Part shown: in pieces, positions 43,870 through 56,340 of the stretch
Numbering within the stretch: the first letter of the stretch is position 1
Layout of the letters: the number at the start of each line of letters is the position of its first letter
NCBI RefSeq assembly: GCF_000151315.2
Contig: NW_011887310.1
Coordinates: 1,599 to 65,598, forward strand
DNA: 64,000 bases
DNA from: Capsaspora owczarzaki ATCC 30864
Taxonomy: Eukaryota > Opisthokonta > Filasterea
Direction: 5' to 3'
Notes under the pieces: generated by a model
Databases searched by the model: none
The model's input: the letters and a program-made list of their open reading frames with translations, nothing else
What the model was told of the DNA's origin: nothing
Made by a program: the position numbers and the translations under genes

Positions 43870-46761
43870 CTAGTTTTTGAGTTCGGCGTAGTCGACATTC
43901 TCAGCCTGCTCGGTCTGCGAGGAGGGTGCGACAGTCACTGCTGCGTAAGGGGTGGGCGAGAACGTGGGCGGCGCACGAGCAGACGATGCGTTAGGCAGCA
44001 AAGGATCCGCGTACTCGACGCCGCTACCCGATGCTTGCGCTGTAATGGATGCAACCGCAGATGCTTCGGCATACACCTGTTCCGACGAACCGACAGAAGG
44101 AGCCTGGGGCTTTGAGCCGACATCTTCGTACAAGTCGTGCTCTCCAGGAGCAGACACAGCTGCGTATGTGGGATTCGCAACATTGGACGCCCTGTGATCA
44201 ACAGACTGGTAGGTCGGTTCCGTGCCAGATGCAGATTCGCGTAGTTTGTTGGCCGTGCTAATGGGCACGAAGGCATTAGGTGAGCGACGGCGTCGAAGGG
44301 CCACGATCAACGCAACCAGCAAGAGGAGGGCAAACACGCCACCAATCACTCCGCCAATAATCGGTCCAGACGATGCATCACTTGACTCGTTTGGAGCATT
44401 GGACGCAGCAGATGCAGCAGATGTCTGCCATGCTGATGATGCACTAGCAGCTGATGCAGACGCCTCAGAGGCAACAGAGGCTGAGGACTCTGTGGCGAGG
44501 GAAGCAAAGGACGCCGAGGTCGCGGAAACATCGGAAGCGAGAGATGCGTACGACTCGCTGGAAGCTGATGCAACGGAAGCTAAAGATGCAGCAGCGATGG
44601 AAGCGATGGATGCTGAGGTAGCGGAGACTTCCGAAGCAGCAGATTCTGAAGAAGCGCTGGCAGCAGATGCAATGGAAGCAGATGATGCGGTCGCAAGGGA
44701 AGCAAAGGATGCCGAGGTAGCAGAAACCTCAGATGCGACAGATTCTGATGAGGCGCTGGCAGCAGATGCAACAGAAGCTGAAACTTCAGTAGCAAGGGAA
44801 GCATGGGACGCCGACAGAGCAGAAGCGGCGGACACAAGGGAAGCAATCGACGCAGAGGCGGTAGAGGCAGTCGCATCAGATGCGGCTGAAGCGGAAGAGA
44901 CGGAAGCGACTTCAGCAGACGCGACGGAAGCGACGGAAGCTGAAGCGGCGGAAGCGAGCGACACGCATGATCCACTCATCGGAACATAACCTTCATAGCA
45001 CTGAGTGCACACAGCGGATGAAGAGCAGTACAAGCAATTGGTCGCGCAACACGAACTGGACCCAGTAGCATAGCAGGTGGCACAGGCGGTATCACACTCT
45101 GCAACACAACTGTCAGCGAAATGTTCTGAAGCGGGAAGCGGGGGGGGGGGCAACGACAGTCATCTCGAACACTTACTGTATGGAGCGGCTACAGTGCCAT
45201 ATGTGCTGGGCGGAGCGACATTGTTGCCATTAAAGGTAAAGTTGTTGGGGTACAGGTATGGGGGGTGTGTCTGCGACAAAGTCAAGCTATTTGGCAAGCC
45301 CTTGAACAGACCGGGCGGCAAAGTGGTGAAGCGATTGCCCTCCAAAGGCCTAAGCAAAAGCTCAAAGTAAGAGGCGGACAGGCAGACACATGCACCAAGA
45401 GCTCTTGCTTACAGATAAGTCAGCACAGAAAGACCCGTGAATGTGTTTGCAGGTATTTCGGTGATCCTGTTGAGATTCAGATAGCTAGAGATAGAATTTG
45501 CAATCGAGTGAGCCATTTGCGTGTGATTTTGCACAGCTTTTGCTTTGCTTTGCTTACATGGTTGTCAACGCTGTCAGCCCTGTGAACGCGTTTGCAGAAA
45601 TGCTGGTGATCACGTTGAAGTACAGATTCCTACAGATAGTACCAGAATACAGTGAGCCGCTTGTACGTGATACTTCATTAACTTTGAGTTCTTACAGGAA
45701 AGTCAACGCAGTCAGGCCAGTGAATGCAGTGGCAGGAATGCTGGTGATCTGGTTGGTTGTCAAATCCCTACCAAAACCAAAGAAAAAATGAACAAAAACA
45801 AAACGAGTCGGCCAACGACGTACTCGTGACTCATCCTGTCTTTTGCTGCTTACAATTGTGTCAGCGAAGGTACAGCTGAAAATGCATTGGAGGGAATGCT
45901 GGACAACTGGTTGCCGGACATCCCTCTAGAGATATAATCGAGATCGAGTGAGCTGTTCGTACATGATTGTTCCCGTCTTTTGCTGGCTTACATGTAATTC
46001 AGCCGAGTCAGGCCTGCAAATGCAGAGGAGGGAAACGCAGTAATGTCGTTGTCGTGCAGATATCTACAGAACGTGTCACCAAGAAGGGGTGAGCTGTTTG
46101 TGCGTATTTCTTCAAGCCGCTGCTTTGCTTACAAGTATTGCAACGCAGTGAGAGCTGTGAATGCATTCTCGGAAAAGCTGGTAATCAGGTTGCCATACAG
46201 ATTCCTACCGATTGAATCGCAAACGAGTGAGACATTTGGATTTGGGCAGCATGGCTTTGGTTTGCTTACAATTGTGCTACCGCAGTCAGACCTGTGAATG
46301 CAGAGGCATCAATGCTCGTGATCTGGTTGCTGAACAGAATTCTACAAAGAGAGTCGCGCATACGAGTGAGCCGTTTGCATGTGAGTCGCTTCACCAGTTT
46401 GCTCAGCGTACAGGTTTGTGACGCGAGTCAGGCCTGGAAATGCATTTGCAGGAATGCTGGTGATCTTGTTGTTCTGCAGATACCTGTTAAACCGTGTGCT
46501 AGTCAGAAACAGATATGCGGGGTTTTTTTTGCTTCGAGCTCAAGCTCATAAAGGCAACACTTACAGCATCGTTGTCGCAACTGGGACTGCGGTTGGAATC
46601 TCGGTGAGATTCTTGTTCATGCAATTGACTGTCGTTCCCGACGAGCAATCGCAAACGCCGCCAGTGCCACATGCATTGACTGCCTGTGCCAACTCGATGC
46701 GATACATCACGCAGAGCAGCAGCAGAAGCGGCACACCAAAAGCAAGTCCTCTGGTTGCCAT
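43870..46761 (-). CDS. Kinase-less LRR receptor with Ser/Ala heptad stalk and seven-tyrosine tail (copy E)
   Basis: Exons: 46565-46761, 46412-46483, 46270-46341, 46133-46204, 45992-46063, 45854-45925, 45696-45767, 45558-45629, 45413-45484, 45177-45349 and 43870-45098; 724 aa. Signal peptide MATRGLAFGVPLLLLLCVMY, LRR-N cap (CGTGGVCDCSSG), eight LRRs on 72-bp phase-2 exons, C-cap, Cys-rich block, shorter Ser/Ala heptad stalk, transmembrane helix (IIGGVIGGVFALLLLVALIV) and RRRR. The cytosolic tail is almost the same as in copy B with all seven tyrosine motifs kept, whereas the LRRs differ clearly and one repeat is absent. Conserved tail plus variable ectodomain suggests different ligands feeding one signalling output, or recent gene conversion of the 3' end. 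No enzyme domain. Confidence 0.88.
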
Positions 46762-47294
46762 CTGTTTGAGAGACGTTGTGCAGAACCAAAAACCAGTGAG
46801 CTCTGCAAGTTTTGAAACACAAAAACAAACACTCAGAGTCCTGCGAAAAGTCGGATGTATCTTTGTGAATGGATGGTTCTTCAAAGCAACTTGTCCAGCC
46901 ATCAGTCATTGGAGAGACAGACAACCCCTCTCCCGGGCGCACATCAAAATACAGCCGCAACTACGCATGTTGTTCGTTCGATCTGCATGTTCTTCTTCTT
47001 CTCTTTTTCTCCTCATCCCAACGCGCTTCTTTTGAAACCACTTCCATTCGATTCTTGTTGTTTCTATTGATAGCTCAACAATGCAATGCAATGCATGAAC
47101 AAAGTCGAAAGTACGTTGTTTTGTGATGGCTTTTGTTTTTTTGTTGTTTGTTTGTTGGGGGTTTGGTTTTTGCGGGTTCCTGTTTGTTGACTTTGAGTAA
47201 GGATGGACTCTTTGTGCTGCGGCTTCTTCAGTCAGACTTTCACACTCACTATCTTGCAATGAGCTGTGCTTTGCTGATGTCAGAGTCACAGAGT

Positions 47295-47365
<71 letters not shown>

Positions 47366-48597
47366 CGAAAAAGTGTGTAAGCAAGCGAAAGAATGCAGTA
47401 AGCCGTCGTTGTCGTCGGGGTTTTCCTTTTGCTTCTGCGCTCGTTCAGCTTACTCATCACTGTCGCCGCCGATTCGCAAATGCAGCAGATTCTCCAATTC
47501 CAACAGAGAAAGCACCGTTCACTGACATTGAAGCAAGCGCGGGGGTTGGTCGCTTCCGTTTGCTGCTGCTGCTGCCTTGAGTCGAATGCATGTTCGATTG
47601 TCGGCTGAGCGGTCGGTCGCTCCATTGTGTCCGCCTCCACCTCTCACACGACACTGCCCACGTCCCAAAAACAAAAACAAAAAAGCACCGCGCCGTCCCA
47701 TCGCTCTCCGCGCTTCTTGAATCAATGCCACTTTGATTCATTGACACGGACGCCCTTCCAGCGAGCGAGCGAGCGATAGAGAGTGACAGGCGACGCACAA
47801 CAGCAAGCGAAACCACCGAAATCGGGGCATTTTGCCCTTGTTTTAAAAATGTGTTTGTGTTTATTTACACTTGTGCATGTTTGTTTTTAAAACCCGTCGC
47901 CCAACTGTAGTCTCTGGAAAAAACCCTCCTCTTCTGGAGTGTCTTCAGCTGGATACGACCAGATGGATGCAACAGGAAGCGCGTCCGAGGATCAGAGGCG
48001 GTGGGGAGGGAGGGGGAAAGCAGAGGAAGAGTGTCCGACTGCCCACCTTTGAGCTATTAAACTGCCGACCATTGCGATGCGCGCAGAGCAGATCACGTCG
48101 AAAGAGAAAGACAAAGACAGGCATCAAGAGAAAAGAGCGTGGATTTATTCATTTGGTGGTGTTTGGCTTACCGTTGCTGCGTGATGATGGGAGAAGGAGC
48201 AAAAAGGGACAGACGGCAAAAGAAAGAGTGCGCTTTTGCCAACCGACGAAAATCGAAAATGGGCGAACCTCTCCAATTCAAACGAAATGCGTGATTGAAG
48301 ACTCGTGATGAATGCAAAACAAAACAACAGCAAGAAGCGATGAAGAAGCAGCAATGCTCCATCGCTCAATTCGAGGGTTTGGGAGTGCTGAAGCTCCCCC
48401 GTTTTACACGTCGGACATGTCTTGCCAATCTCATCTCCATTTCAGTATAATCTCAGCGTCTCCAGATTTCACTATTGTTCACGCATCTGATTTCCATCTC
48501 AGTACAAATAAAATCTCAGTTCGTCAGTCTTCCAATTTTCATTCTGCTATCGAAGAGGAACACCCCCAACCCCCATTTCCTTGCATAAGCTGCTCTG
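46762..48597. other. Divergent intergenic region (receptor E / ZIP transporter)
   Basis: 1.8 kb with a long GA repeat at 47298-47363 and no convincing coding frame. It should contain both promoters. Confidence 0.5.
47298..47363. repeat. GA microsatellite
   Basis: About 33 GA units. Confidence 0.95.
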
Positions 48598-50710
48598 ATG
48601 AATATCTCGGCCTTTGCAGCGTGTCCGGATCCCACGCTGTGCGAGGACCACGCGAACGGGGACGAGAATGTTGGCCTCGCGTTCGGCCTGACGATCGCTG
48701 CCGGCATGGCGACGAGTGTGGGCGCGATGGTTCCGTTCCTGCCGTTCATTCGGCACAACGACATGCGATACCTGGCTGCTGGTCTGGGGGCCTCGGCGGG
48801 CGTCATGCTCTACGTCTCGTTTGTTGAGATTCTGAGCAAATCAGCAGACTACTTTTGCTGCGTCACGCCAACGCACTTCCGACTCGCCTCCGTGCTCCTG
48901 TTCTTTGGCGGCGCGCTCTTCACCGTGCTGCTCCATGTCTGTGTGCACGCCATCCAGCACCTGGACGGGCGATGCTGGCCAGCGCGGCTCTTCCAGCGAA
49001 TGAGGACGAGAAGAAGGAGCGCTGTCGGCGATTCTGATGACGCTCGTTCTGTTCGCAGCGCAGCCCATGCAGGCGCTGCAGGCGCAGGTGCAGCAACAGA
49101 CATGCAGCAGCCGCCGAGCCCAGACTCCTGCTTGGTGCTGCCAGCGACGCCAACGGCAGCCCCGTCGACCAGTCCAGCAACTCCGACGCTCGTCTCGTTC
49201 GATGCGAATAGTTCGCCGAGTTTCAACTCGTCGTCCGCTGCGGCATTCAACACCATGTCGGGCGCTGCGATGATGATGATGACGACGATGATGCCGCATG
49301 CTTCGTCTGCCGGTGGTCGAGCGACGGGCAGTCACGACGAGACGCTGGACAATGCGCGCGCACATCCGCAATTGGAACTGGCCACGTCCTCAGCTGGAGC
49401 AAGTCACGGAACACGTCCCATTGGATCCGACTCGAGTGCGAGCATCCCACCAGGATTGTCCTCCAGCTTTGATGCTGCTGCTGGTGGTGCTGGATCAACG
49501 GGCGAGGCGCGCTACAGTGCAAGTCGTCCGGGTTCGTGGTCGGATTCGACGCAAGGCACGCTGCATCGCGTCCACCACAACCACCACCACCACCACAACC
49601 AGCATCATGACCATCATCAGCAGTCGCAGCATCCTCATCACCGCGATTCATATGCAGAGCAGCAGCACTCTGCCTCGCTGCATCATCATGAAAACAAGCC
49701 AAACGCTTCCTCCTCCTCCTCGTCCTCCTCCTCCTCCTCCTCGTCGACTGCATCGACGGTAGGTCGCAGTGTCGGTGTCGATTCAACCAGTAAGCTTGCT
49801 TCATTCGACGAAGAGCCAGCCGACAATGTATCGCTGCTCCATCGTCGTACCAAAGCGTCCGAGCCACTGTCGCCGCCGCTGACCAAGCTCGAGCGCAAGA
49901 TTGCTGCCGCCGCGGCTGATATTCTGAGCAACACCATGCAGATTGATGCCCAAGAGTTGCCAGAAGATGCCCTCTATCGCCATCACAGCCGTGGCGACGG
50001 GTATTCTTCGCGTTCGATCGCCACCAGCACCGACTTTGAGCACAACCTCGAGATGGCCAATCCGCTCTACCCGCAGGATGACGAAGACTCGCGGCGACTT
50101 CGCAACATGGGCATGATGACGGCGCTCGCCATTGGCATTCACAACTTCCCCGAGGTAAGTGGGTTATTGGGCAAAAATGAGAAAGCGTTGGTACATGGCT
50201 GTTTGTTTCGTTGCGCTCGTCGTGCGTGGATTTGGAATGGGTGGTGATGGCACTGACATGGCATGTCTGGTGTTTTGCCTTCTTCTGCTTGCTTGGACCA
50301 AAAAAAAAAACCAGGGCCTCGCAACGTTCATTGCTGCGCTCGCCAATCCTTCCCTGGGTGTGACGCTGTGCGTGGCAATCGCGCTGCACAACATTCCCGA
50401 GGGTGTTGCGGTGGCCTTGCCCGTGTACTATGCGACCCGCAGCCGGAAGAAGGCCTTCATGTGGGCGTTCCTGTCAGGAGTGTCGGAGCCGATCGGCGCG
50501 CTGCTCGGCTGGCTGGTGTTGAAGGATGCGATGGGACCCGCAGTGTACGGCGTCATGTTTGGCATGGTTGCTGGCATGATGGTGTACGTGTGCATCCGGG
50601 AACTGTTGCCCACCGCCCTTCGCTACGACGCGCAAGATCGCTTTGTGACTGCCTGCTTCATGGGCGGTGCGTTTGCCATGGCGATGAGTCTGGTTTTGTT
50701 CCTGTACTGA
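48598..50710 (+). CDS. ZIP-family metal transporter with long His-rich cytosolic loop
   Basis: Exons are 48598-50154 and 50315-50710; 650 aa. Three N-terminal membrane helices (from GLAFGLTIAAGMATSVGAMV) are followed by a loop of about 370 residues and then by the metal-binding helices. These carry HNFPEG (split exactly at the intron) and HNIPEG, the signature pair of ZIP proteins of the GufA/ZupT/ZRT3 branch. Further helices end at the C-terminus VLFLY. ZIP proteins move zinc, iron or manganese into the cytosol. The loop is low-complexity with a His cluster (HRVHHNHHHHHNQHHDHH), poly-Ser and acidic segments, a probable zinc sensor or regulatory region. Bacterial ZupT relatives lack such a loop. 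Metal specificity and location (plasma membrane or vacuole) cannot be read from the sequence. Confidence 0.9.
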
Positions 50711-52066
50711 TGTGCATTCCAGCGGCCAGTGTGTTTTTTGCTGAGTGCCTGTGAGTATGGTGAGATTGTTGTTGTGCCTGCGTTTTTTTAGGCTTTATCA
50801 GAGGTTTTGGCTTTTCTTGTCCCGCTCCCTCCCATCTATTTTATTTCATCCATTCCATGCTCATCAGCACATGTCCCCGAAAGCAGCACTGCGGCGTAGA
50901 CCTGGAGTTTGAGCGAGTCACTTTTTGGGTTGCATTTTTCGTTTTTCCAAAGGATTTCAGCATTTCGGTGTGCTTGTACTTTCATCTGTTCCACTTCTCC
51001 AGTCATTGCATACAGTATCCCTTTTTGTTCACTCAGCACACTCGGCGCACACTACTCTCTCCGGTTCACTCGAATTCAGCTATTTTCCAAGGACTTCAGC
51101 ATTTGGTTTGTCTTCTTGTCCCATTCATTCCCGCTCGCCTCGTTTATTTCATCTGTTCCACCTCTCCAGTCATTGCATGTCCCCGATTGTTCACTAAGCA
51201 CACTCGGCACAAACTGCTCCGGTTCACTCAAACTTCGTTATTGCCAGCTTTTCCCTGCTTTTTTCTTCCCCCCTTTTTCTTTTCCCCTTCTCCGCGTCGC
51301 TCCTTCTTTTTTGATTCTCGTCATTCTCTTTCATTCTCAGCTTTCATCTTTTTCATCTTTTTCATCTTTTTTTGACTTTCACTTCATTGTTCATTTTTTT
51401 TTTGTGTGCGTCACAAAAGCCGGTATTTTTTTTTTTTTTTTTTTTCCTACCGTTTTTTTTTTCTTTTCTTTTCTTTTCTTTTCTTTTTTCTTTTCGTTTC
51501 GTTTTTCTCAATGCAGCACTCACTCGTTGAAGCGATGCTGAGCACTCACAAACACGCATCACTCGCACTTCCATCCCCCTTGCTGAACATGAACATTGGA
51601 ATCCCACAAAAACCAAAAAATGAAAAAAAAAAAAGCGCTGAGAGAGCGAAGTGTGGCAGTTTTTGCCGCCAAAAAAAAAAAAAAAAAAAAAAATCAAAAA
51701 AATTCAAAAAAACCCACCTTCCTCCTCCTTGTCAGTCTCCTTGTCAGTCTCTCTCTCTCTCTCTGTGCTCTGTGCTCTGATGAAGTCCCCCCCCCTCTCC
51801 TCCGTTGTGCTGTCGTCGCTCGCTCTCTCTCGTTCCTTCTGCGCTTCAAAGAGCAGCCGAGTGTGAGAATTTTCTTTTCAGCCAGTCATCATCATCCCGC
51901 CTTTCCTCTCTCTCTCTCTCTTTCTCTTGCTTCACAGCACTCCTCCTCGAACGCGGGGGTGTGACTTCGAACTCATCCTACAAGCACTCTCTTCTTCTTC
52001 TTCTCTCTTCTCTTCTCTCTTCTTCGTCATTTTCATCCATTCAGTTTCAAAAAAAAATGCGTTTTG

Positions 52067-52097
<31 letters not shown>

Positions 52098-52372
52098 GAT
52101 CGCAGTTTCAGCAAACGTTCCTTTCGTTCTTTGACTCTGACTCTCTCTACTCTACTCTGACTCTGACTCTCTACTCTGACTCTCACTCTCTACTCGTAAC
52201 TCAATATAAAACGCTTCATTCTCGCTGTTCGACTCTCACTCTTCTCGTTCTCTTTTTCCATGTGTGATTCATCACTTTGTTGTGGATTTCTGCTCTACTA
52301 CGTCACACTCATCCTCATCTCACTTTCACTCATCTCACTTTCACTCTCTTTTTGTTGCAGACCAAGTAACAA
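50711..52372. other. Intergenic with imperfect tandem repeat and homopolymer/pyrimidine tracts
   Basis: Holds a two-unit repeat (50942-51238), T-runs near 51427-51460, A-runs at 51671-51693 and 52069-52093, and CT-rich stretches. The last part (a pyrimidine tract ending in GCAG at 52360) looks like the acceptor of a 5' UTR intron of the next gene. Confidence 0.6.
50942..51238. repeat. Imperfect tandem duplication, about 140-155 bp per unit
   Basis: Units 50942-51081 and 51082-51238 share TTTCATCTGTTCCAC, CTCCAGTCATTGCAT, AGCACACTCGGC and CTCCGGTTCACTC in the same order. Confidence 0.8.
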
Positions 52373-53057
52373 ATGCCCAACTTTAGCATCTTCAAGGAGC
52401 CCCGCGGCTTCATCCGCATCATCCAACTGGTAACAAGTGCACACTCATTCGTCACGACAAACAAAACGGCACATCCACTCATCATCATCACTCATCGTCA
52501 CTCACTCCAATCCCTTTATTGTTGTTACTGTTGAACAGATCTTTGCCATCATTGCATTCGCCGCGGCGGCGAGCGAGGAGTGCGGCGCAAAGTTCAGCGA
52601 CTTTGGCAGCGGCAAGGAGAAGGATCGCTTCGCCTTTTTCATTGCAACGGGTGTCATTGCCTTCCTCTTTGACCTCGCCATCCTCGTCGTCTATGCCTTC
52701 CTGCTCGAGTCGCTTCCCCCGGTTACCGTCATGGCTGTACGTTTCGGTTTGTTTGAACGTTCGAAAACACAATGTATCGATTCTCATTCCCTCTTCACTC
52801 TTTTTCTCTCGCATCAGGAGCTCGGTTTCACCGCCCTCTGGTCCTTCTTCTGGCTGCTCGCATCGTCCCTGCTTGCTGACACCGTGAAGGACATTTCCGA
52901 CATTCCCGGATGCGAGCCCTCGTCGTGGCAAGCGGCTGTCGTGTTTGGCTTTATCAACCTGATCTGCTGGGTGGCCAACATCTACTACCTGTTCAAGGAG
53001 ACTAAGGCTGCCCCGCCGGTGACCAACCCTGCCGACAGCGGCCCGGCTGCAGTGTAA
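52373..53057 (+). CDS. Short synaptophysin/synaptogyrin-like MARVEL protein
   Basis: Exons are 52373-52429, 52539-52736 and 52818-53057; 164 aa. The N-terminus FKEPRGFIRIIQLIFAIIAF closely follows the synaptophysin pattern KEPLGF-[IV]-K-V-L-x-W-x-FAIFAF. Four membrane helices are present (residues about 13-30, 52-76, 86-106 and 126-148), with the termini facing the cytosol. Family members are cargo of small transport vesicles. The first luminal loop is very short (EECGAKFSDFGSGKEKD) and the cytosolic tail is brief and Pro/Ala-rich, without the tyrosine repeats of animal synaptophysin. A pyrimidine-AG site just upstream suggests a non-coding first exon. Synaptogyrin is the main alternative. 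Confidence 0.78.
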
Positions 53058-53392
53058 AACCCAAACACAGACACAAAACGGAATAAACAAAGATTCAGTT
53101 CCAAACCAACATCTTCCACAATGTCAACGCTCTTGCGCATGTTCTTTTTTTTTCTCTCGTTATTGTCTTTTTTGTTCTTGTTGTTTGGTTTGTGCGCACG
53201 TTTGCCTGTGCACTTTGTCTGCATTCGATTCCAAATCATGTCAGTTCCTGTCACCCCTCTGATGCCTCCCCCCTTCCACTTTCCCCCATTTATGATGTTT
53301 TTTGAATGTTAAACCCTACAACTCTTAGTTTCCCATCCCATCTCAGATCGTCAGTCCTCTTCCTCTTCTTCTTCTTCCAATTCCAAAGCAAA
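53058..53392. other. Short intergenic, T- and C-rich
   Basis: 335 bp between the MARVEL gene stop and the phosphatase ATG; pyrimidine-rich before the ATG. No gene seen. Confidence 0.5.
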
Positions 53393-55682
53393 ATGAAGTT
53401 TAGCTTTGTGGCTTTGGTTGCGGTTGTCGCTGTGCTGTCGTCTTCGGCGGCGACTGCGCATCCCGTCCAAGCGACTGAGGTGCCGACGCAGATCCGTCTT
53501 GCGTTTGCTGGCGTCGGAGGCAAGTCTCGTGTATCTGGGGGGAAGGCGCTTTGACTCGTGATGGAGCTCGATAGAGAGAGAATGAAGAAGCAAGACCCGA
53601 AGCACTCTCTCTTTCTCTCTCTTTGCACACTTCCACTCTTATTCACAGCACACACACACACACTTGCTCGTTGTTTATGACGAGGGCCTGCACACTTACG
53701 CAGTCACAGAGTGAGAGAGTGGCAGAGTGGGAGTGATGTGCCCCCCTTTGTCTCCCACTCCCCTTCTCCCTCGCTCCCCTTCTCTCTCCTTCTCGCTCTA
53801 TCCTTCTCCCTCTCGCTCTCGCTCTGATTTTTTTTCCTTTTCATCTTTCGTCTTCCATGCTTCATCAAACAGCACAACATTCAAATGCAAAAGCAATCGC
53901 TTTTTCTTCCCAATTTTTTCAAGCGTGTCACATTGCAATATTAGTTTTCAACCAGCGATAAAAACTGCTGTCAAACAAGCATGTTTGTTGTAATGCTTTG
54001 CGATTGAAAAAAAACCACGCTTCAAAAGAACTTCAACAAGACGACATTGAAAACAAAAGTGACATCATTGAAGGAAAAAAGTGAAGGAAAAAAGTCAAAA
54101 GCAAAAGCAAAAGCAAAAGAAAAAGAAAAAGAAAAAGAAAAAGGCGAAAGTTCGCTTCGCGGTTTTGAGGTTTTTTTTCATTATCGATTATTTTATTATT
54201 TTGTTCTTTTCTTTTCTGTTTTTATTCTGCTTTTTCAACGAAACTGAAAACAAAAACTCGGCGTCCAAAGAAAGAAACTCAGATCGAATCATAATAAAAA
54301 AAAAAGTTCAAAGTGAACGAGATTCAAAGTTGAAAGTTGAAAGTGAAAAAACAAAAGAGTTGAAAAAGCTTCAAACGCACATGCTTGAATTTGCCAAAGC
54401 AGACCAATGAGCGCGCTTTGTACTGCCACGATCCCACTCAAATCACTCACTCAGTCAATGAAGCACGCAATGACTGAAATTGGATGGTTGAAAAACTCGT
54501 GCGAATATCAACAAAATACTTGTTTGTGCTCAGATTGCTCAGATTTCTCAGATTTGCAGCATTCCTTCGTTTGTGTCTCACTATTTTGATTTTATTCTTG
54601 CATTGACTTTTTTTATCATACAATAGGCATGACCGTCTCGTGGTACACGGCAAACCAGCCCACTGCAACCCCGTACGTCACGTACGGAACGAGCCCCGTT
54701 GCCCTCACCTCGCAAGCTCAAGGCTCATTCACCACCTACGGCACTGGTAACTAGGCTACGCTACTACAACTAGCTCAACAATCTCAGAACAATTACAAAA
54801 CAAACATTGTGTCTGACATCCCTTTTCCCCCCCCCCCGCCCTCCCTCCACCAGGCTTCTTCAGCAACGTCGTCATCACTGGCCTCGCTCCCAAGACCGTC
54901 TACTCGTACCAGATTGTCGGTGACATGCAAATCCGCAACTTTACCACTGCCCCGCTGCCCGGCGACACGACCCCGTTCACCGTCGGCATTGTCGGCGATG
55001 TCGGCATCGTCCACAGCCCCAACACGATTTCTGGTCTTGCTGCCCATGCCGTCGACACCAACTTTTACTGGCTGATTGGAGGTAAACAACGCCTCTCAGC
55101 TTGTGGCAATGTTCGTTGTTCGCGAAGAGAGAAGCACTCCGTGTTAACCTCTTCTGTTTTTTGTTCTTTTGCTGTTGTTGCTCTGTTGCAGATCTCTCGT
55201 ACGCTGATGACTGGATCCTGCGCCCCATGTCCGACTACGAGGGCTCGTGGAACAAGTGGCAAAACATGATGATGCCCATGACCGCCAACCTCGCCACCAT
55301 GGTGCTCAGCGGCAACCACGACGTCACCTGCTCCGAGGCCACCCCGTTCATTTGCCCCGAGCACACCCGCAACTTTACGGCCTACCTGCACCGCTTCCGC
55401 ATGCCCTTCGCTGAGTCTGGCGGCATCAACAACCTGTGGTACAGCTTTGACTACGGCATGGTCCACTTTGTCTCCATCAGCACCGAGACGGACTTCCCTG
55501 GCGCGCCCGAGGGCCCTGGCTCTTACATGAACGCTGGCGGCTTTGGCAACCAACTCGAGTGGCTCGAGCAGGATCTGGCCCGCGCTCACGCCAACCGTGC
55601 CAATGTCCCGTGGATTATCGTCGGCGGTGAGGGGCTGTTGAAGAATGTCGTGTTTGGTTTGAGCTGTGGTTTTTGGTGTTGC

Positions 55683-55764
<82 letters not shown>

Positions 55765-56340
55765 GCTAGAGTAGTGGTGGTGATGGTCCTTGGACATGGC
55801 ACTCATTGTGGTACACGTGTTATTCTTGATTTTGGGATGGCCATCTCCAGGTCACCGCCCCTTCTACTCTGCTGGTGATGCTTGCGAGGCCTGCCGCAAG
55901 TCGTTCGAGCCCCTGTTCCTCAAGTACAAGGTTGACATGTTCCAGACTGGCCATGTCCATGCCTACGAGCGTCTCTACCCCATGGCCAACAACACGATCG
56001 TGTCCACCAACTACATCAACCCCCCGGCCCCTGTTCCGATTGTCATTGGCTGTGGTGGCAACGTTGAAGGCCACCAGGCAATCACCAAGAAGAACTTTGA
56101 TGTCGTGATCAACGATACCGACTACGGCTACGGTAAAACGAAAACTGTTGTGTCTTTGCTTTTGACAATCCCTGCAGCTGTGACTGTTTGCTGATTAGTT
56201 TTCATTTTGTTTTTTCCTTGGTCTTTCTTCTTTCCTCAGGTCGTCTGACTGTTTACAATGCCACAACTATGCATTGGGCGTTCTACAAGGCCGATGATGG
56301 CAGCATCCTTGATGAAGTTACCGTCGTCAAGACTCAATAA
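53393..56340 (+). CDS. Secreted purple acid phosphatase (metallophosphoesterase)
   Basis: Exons: 53393-53519, 54627-54746, 54854-55081, 55192-55626, 55851-56132 and 56240-56340, all junctions in phase 1; 430 aa. A signal peptide (MKFSFVALVAVVAVLSSSAA) precedes a fibronectin-like N-domain (GMTVSWYT). All metal-ligand motifs of purple acid phosphatases are present in order: VGDVG, GDLSYAD, SGNHDV, VGGHRPFY (completed across an intron) and TGHVHAYERLYP. It should hydrolyse phosphomonoesters outside the cell or in lysosome-like compartments. The first intron (53520-54626, 1.1 kb) has a GC donor (G/GCAAGT). The fourth intron carries a long TTG repeat. This is the second secreted phosphatase in the window, alongside the histidine acid phosphatase at 17852. 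Confidence 0.93.
55684..55765. repeat. TTG trinucleotide microsatellite
   Basis: About 27 units inside the fourth intron of the purple acid phosphatase. It makes a spurious poly-Cys/poly-Val frame. Confidence 0.95.

Noticed and set aside
52437-53090. Longer frames through the introns of the MARVEL gene
   Set aside because: Clean GT-AG introns restore the conserved synaptophysin-like order; intron-derived peptides are low complexity.
55101-55769. Open frame ending in poly-Cys, plus antisense poly-Thr/poly-Asn frames
   Set aside because: Exon 4 of the purple acid phosphatase reading into an intronic TTG microsatellite; the splice donor at 55627 ends the exon.
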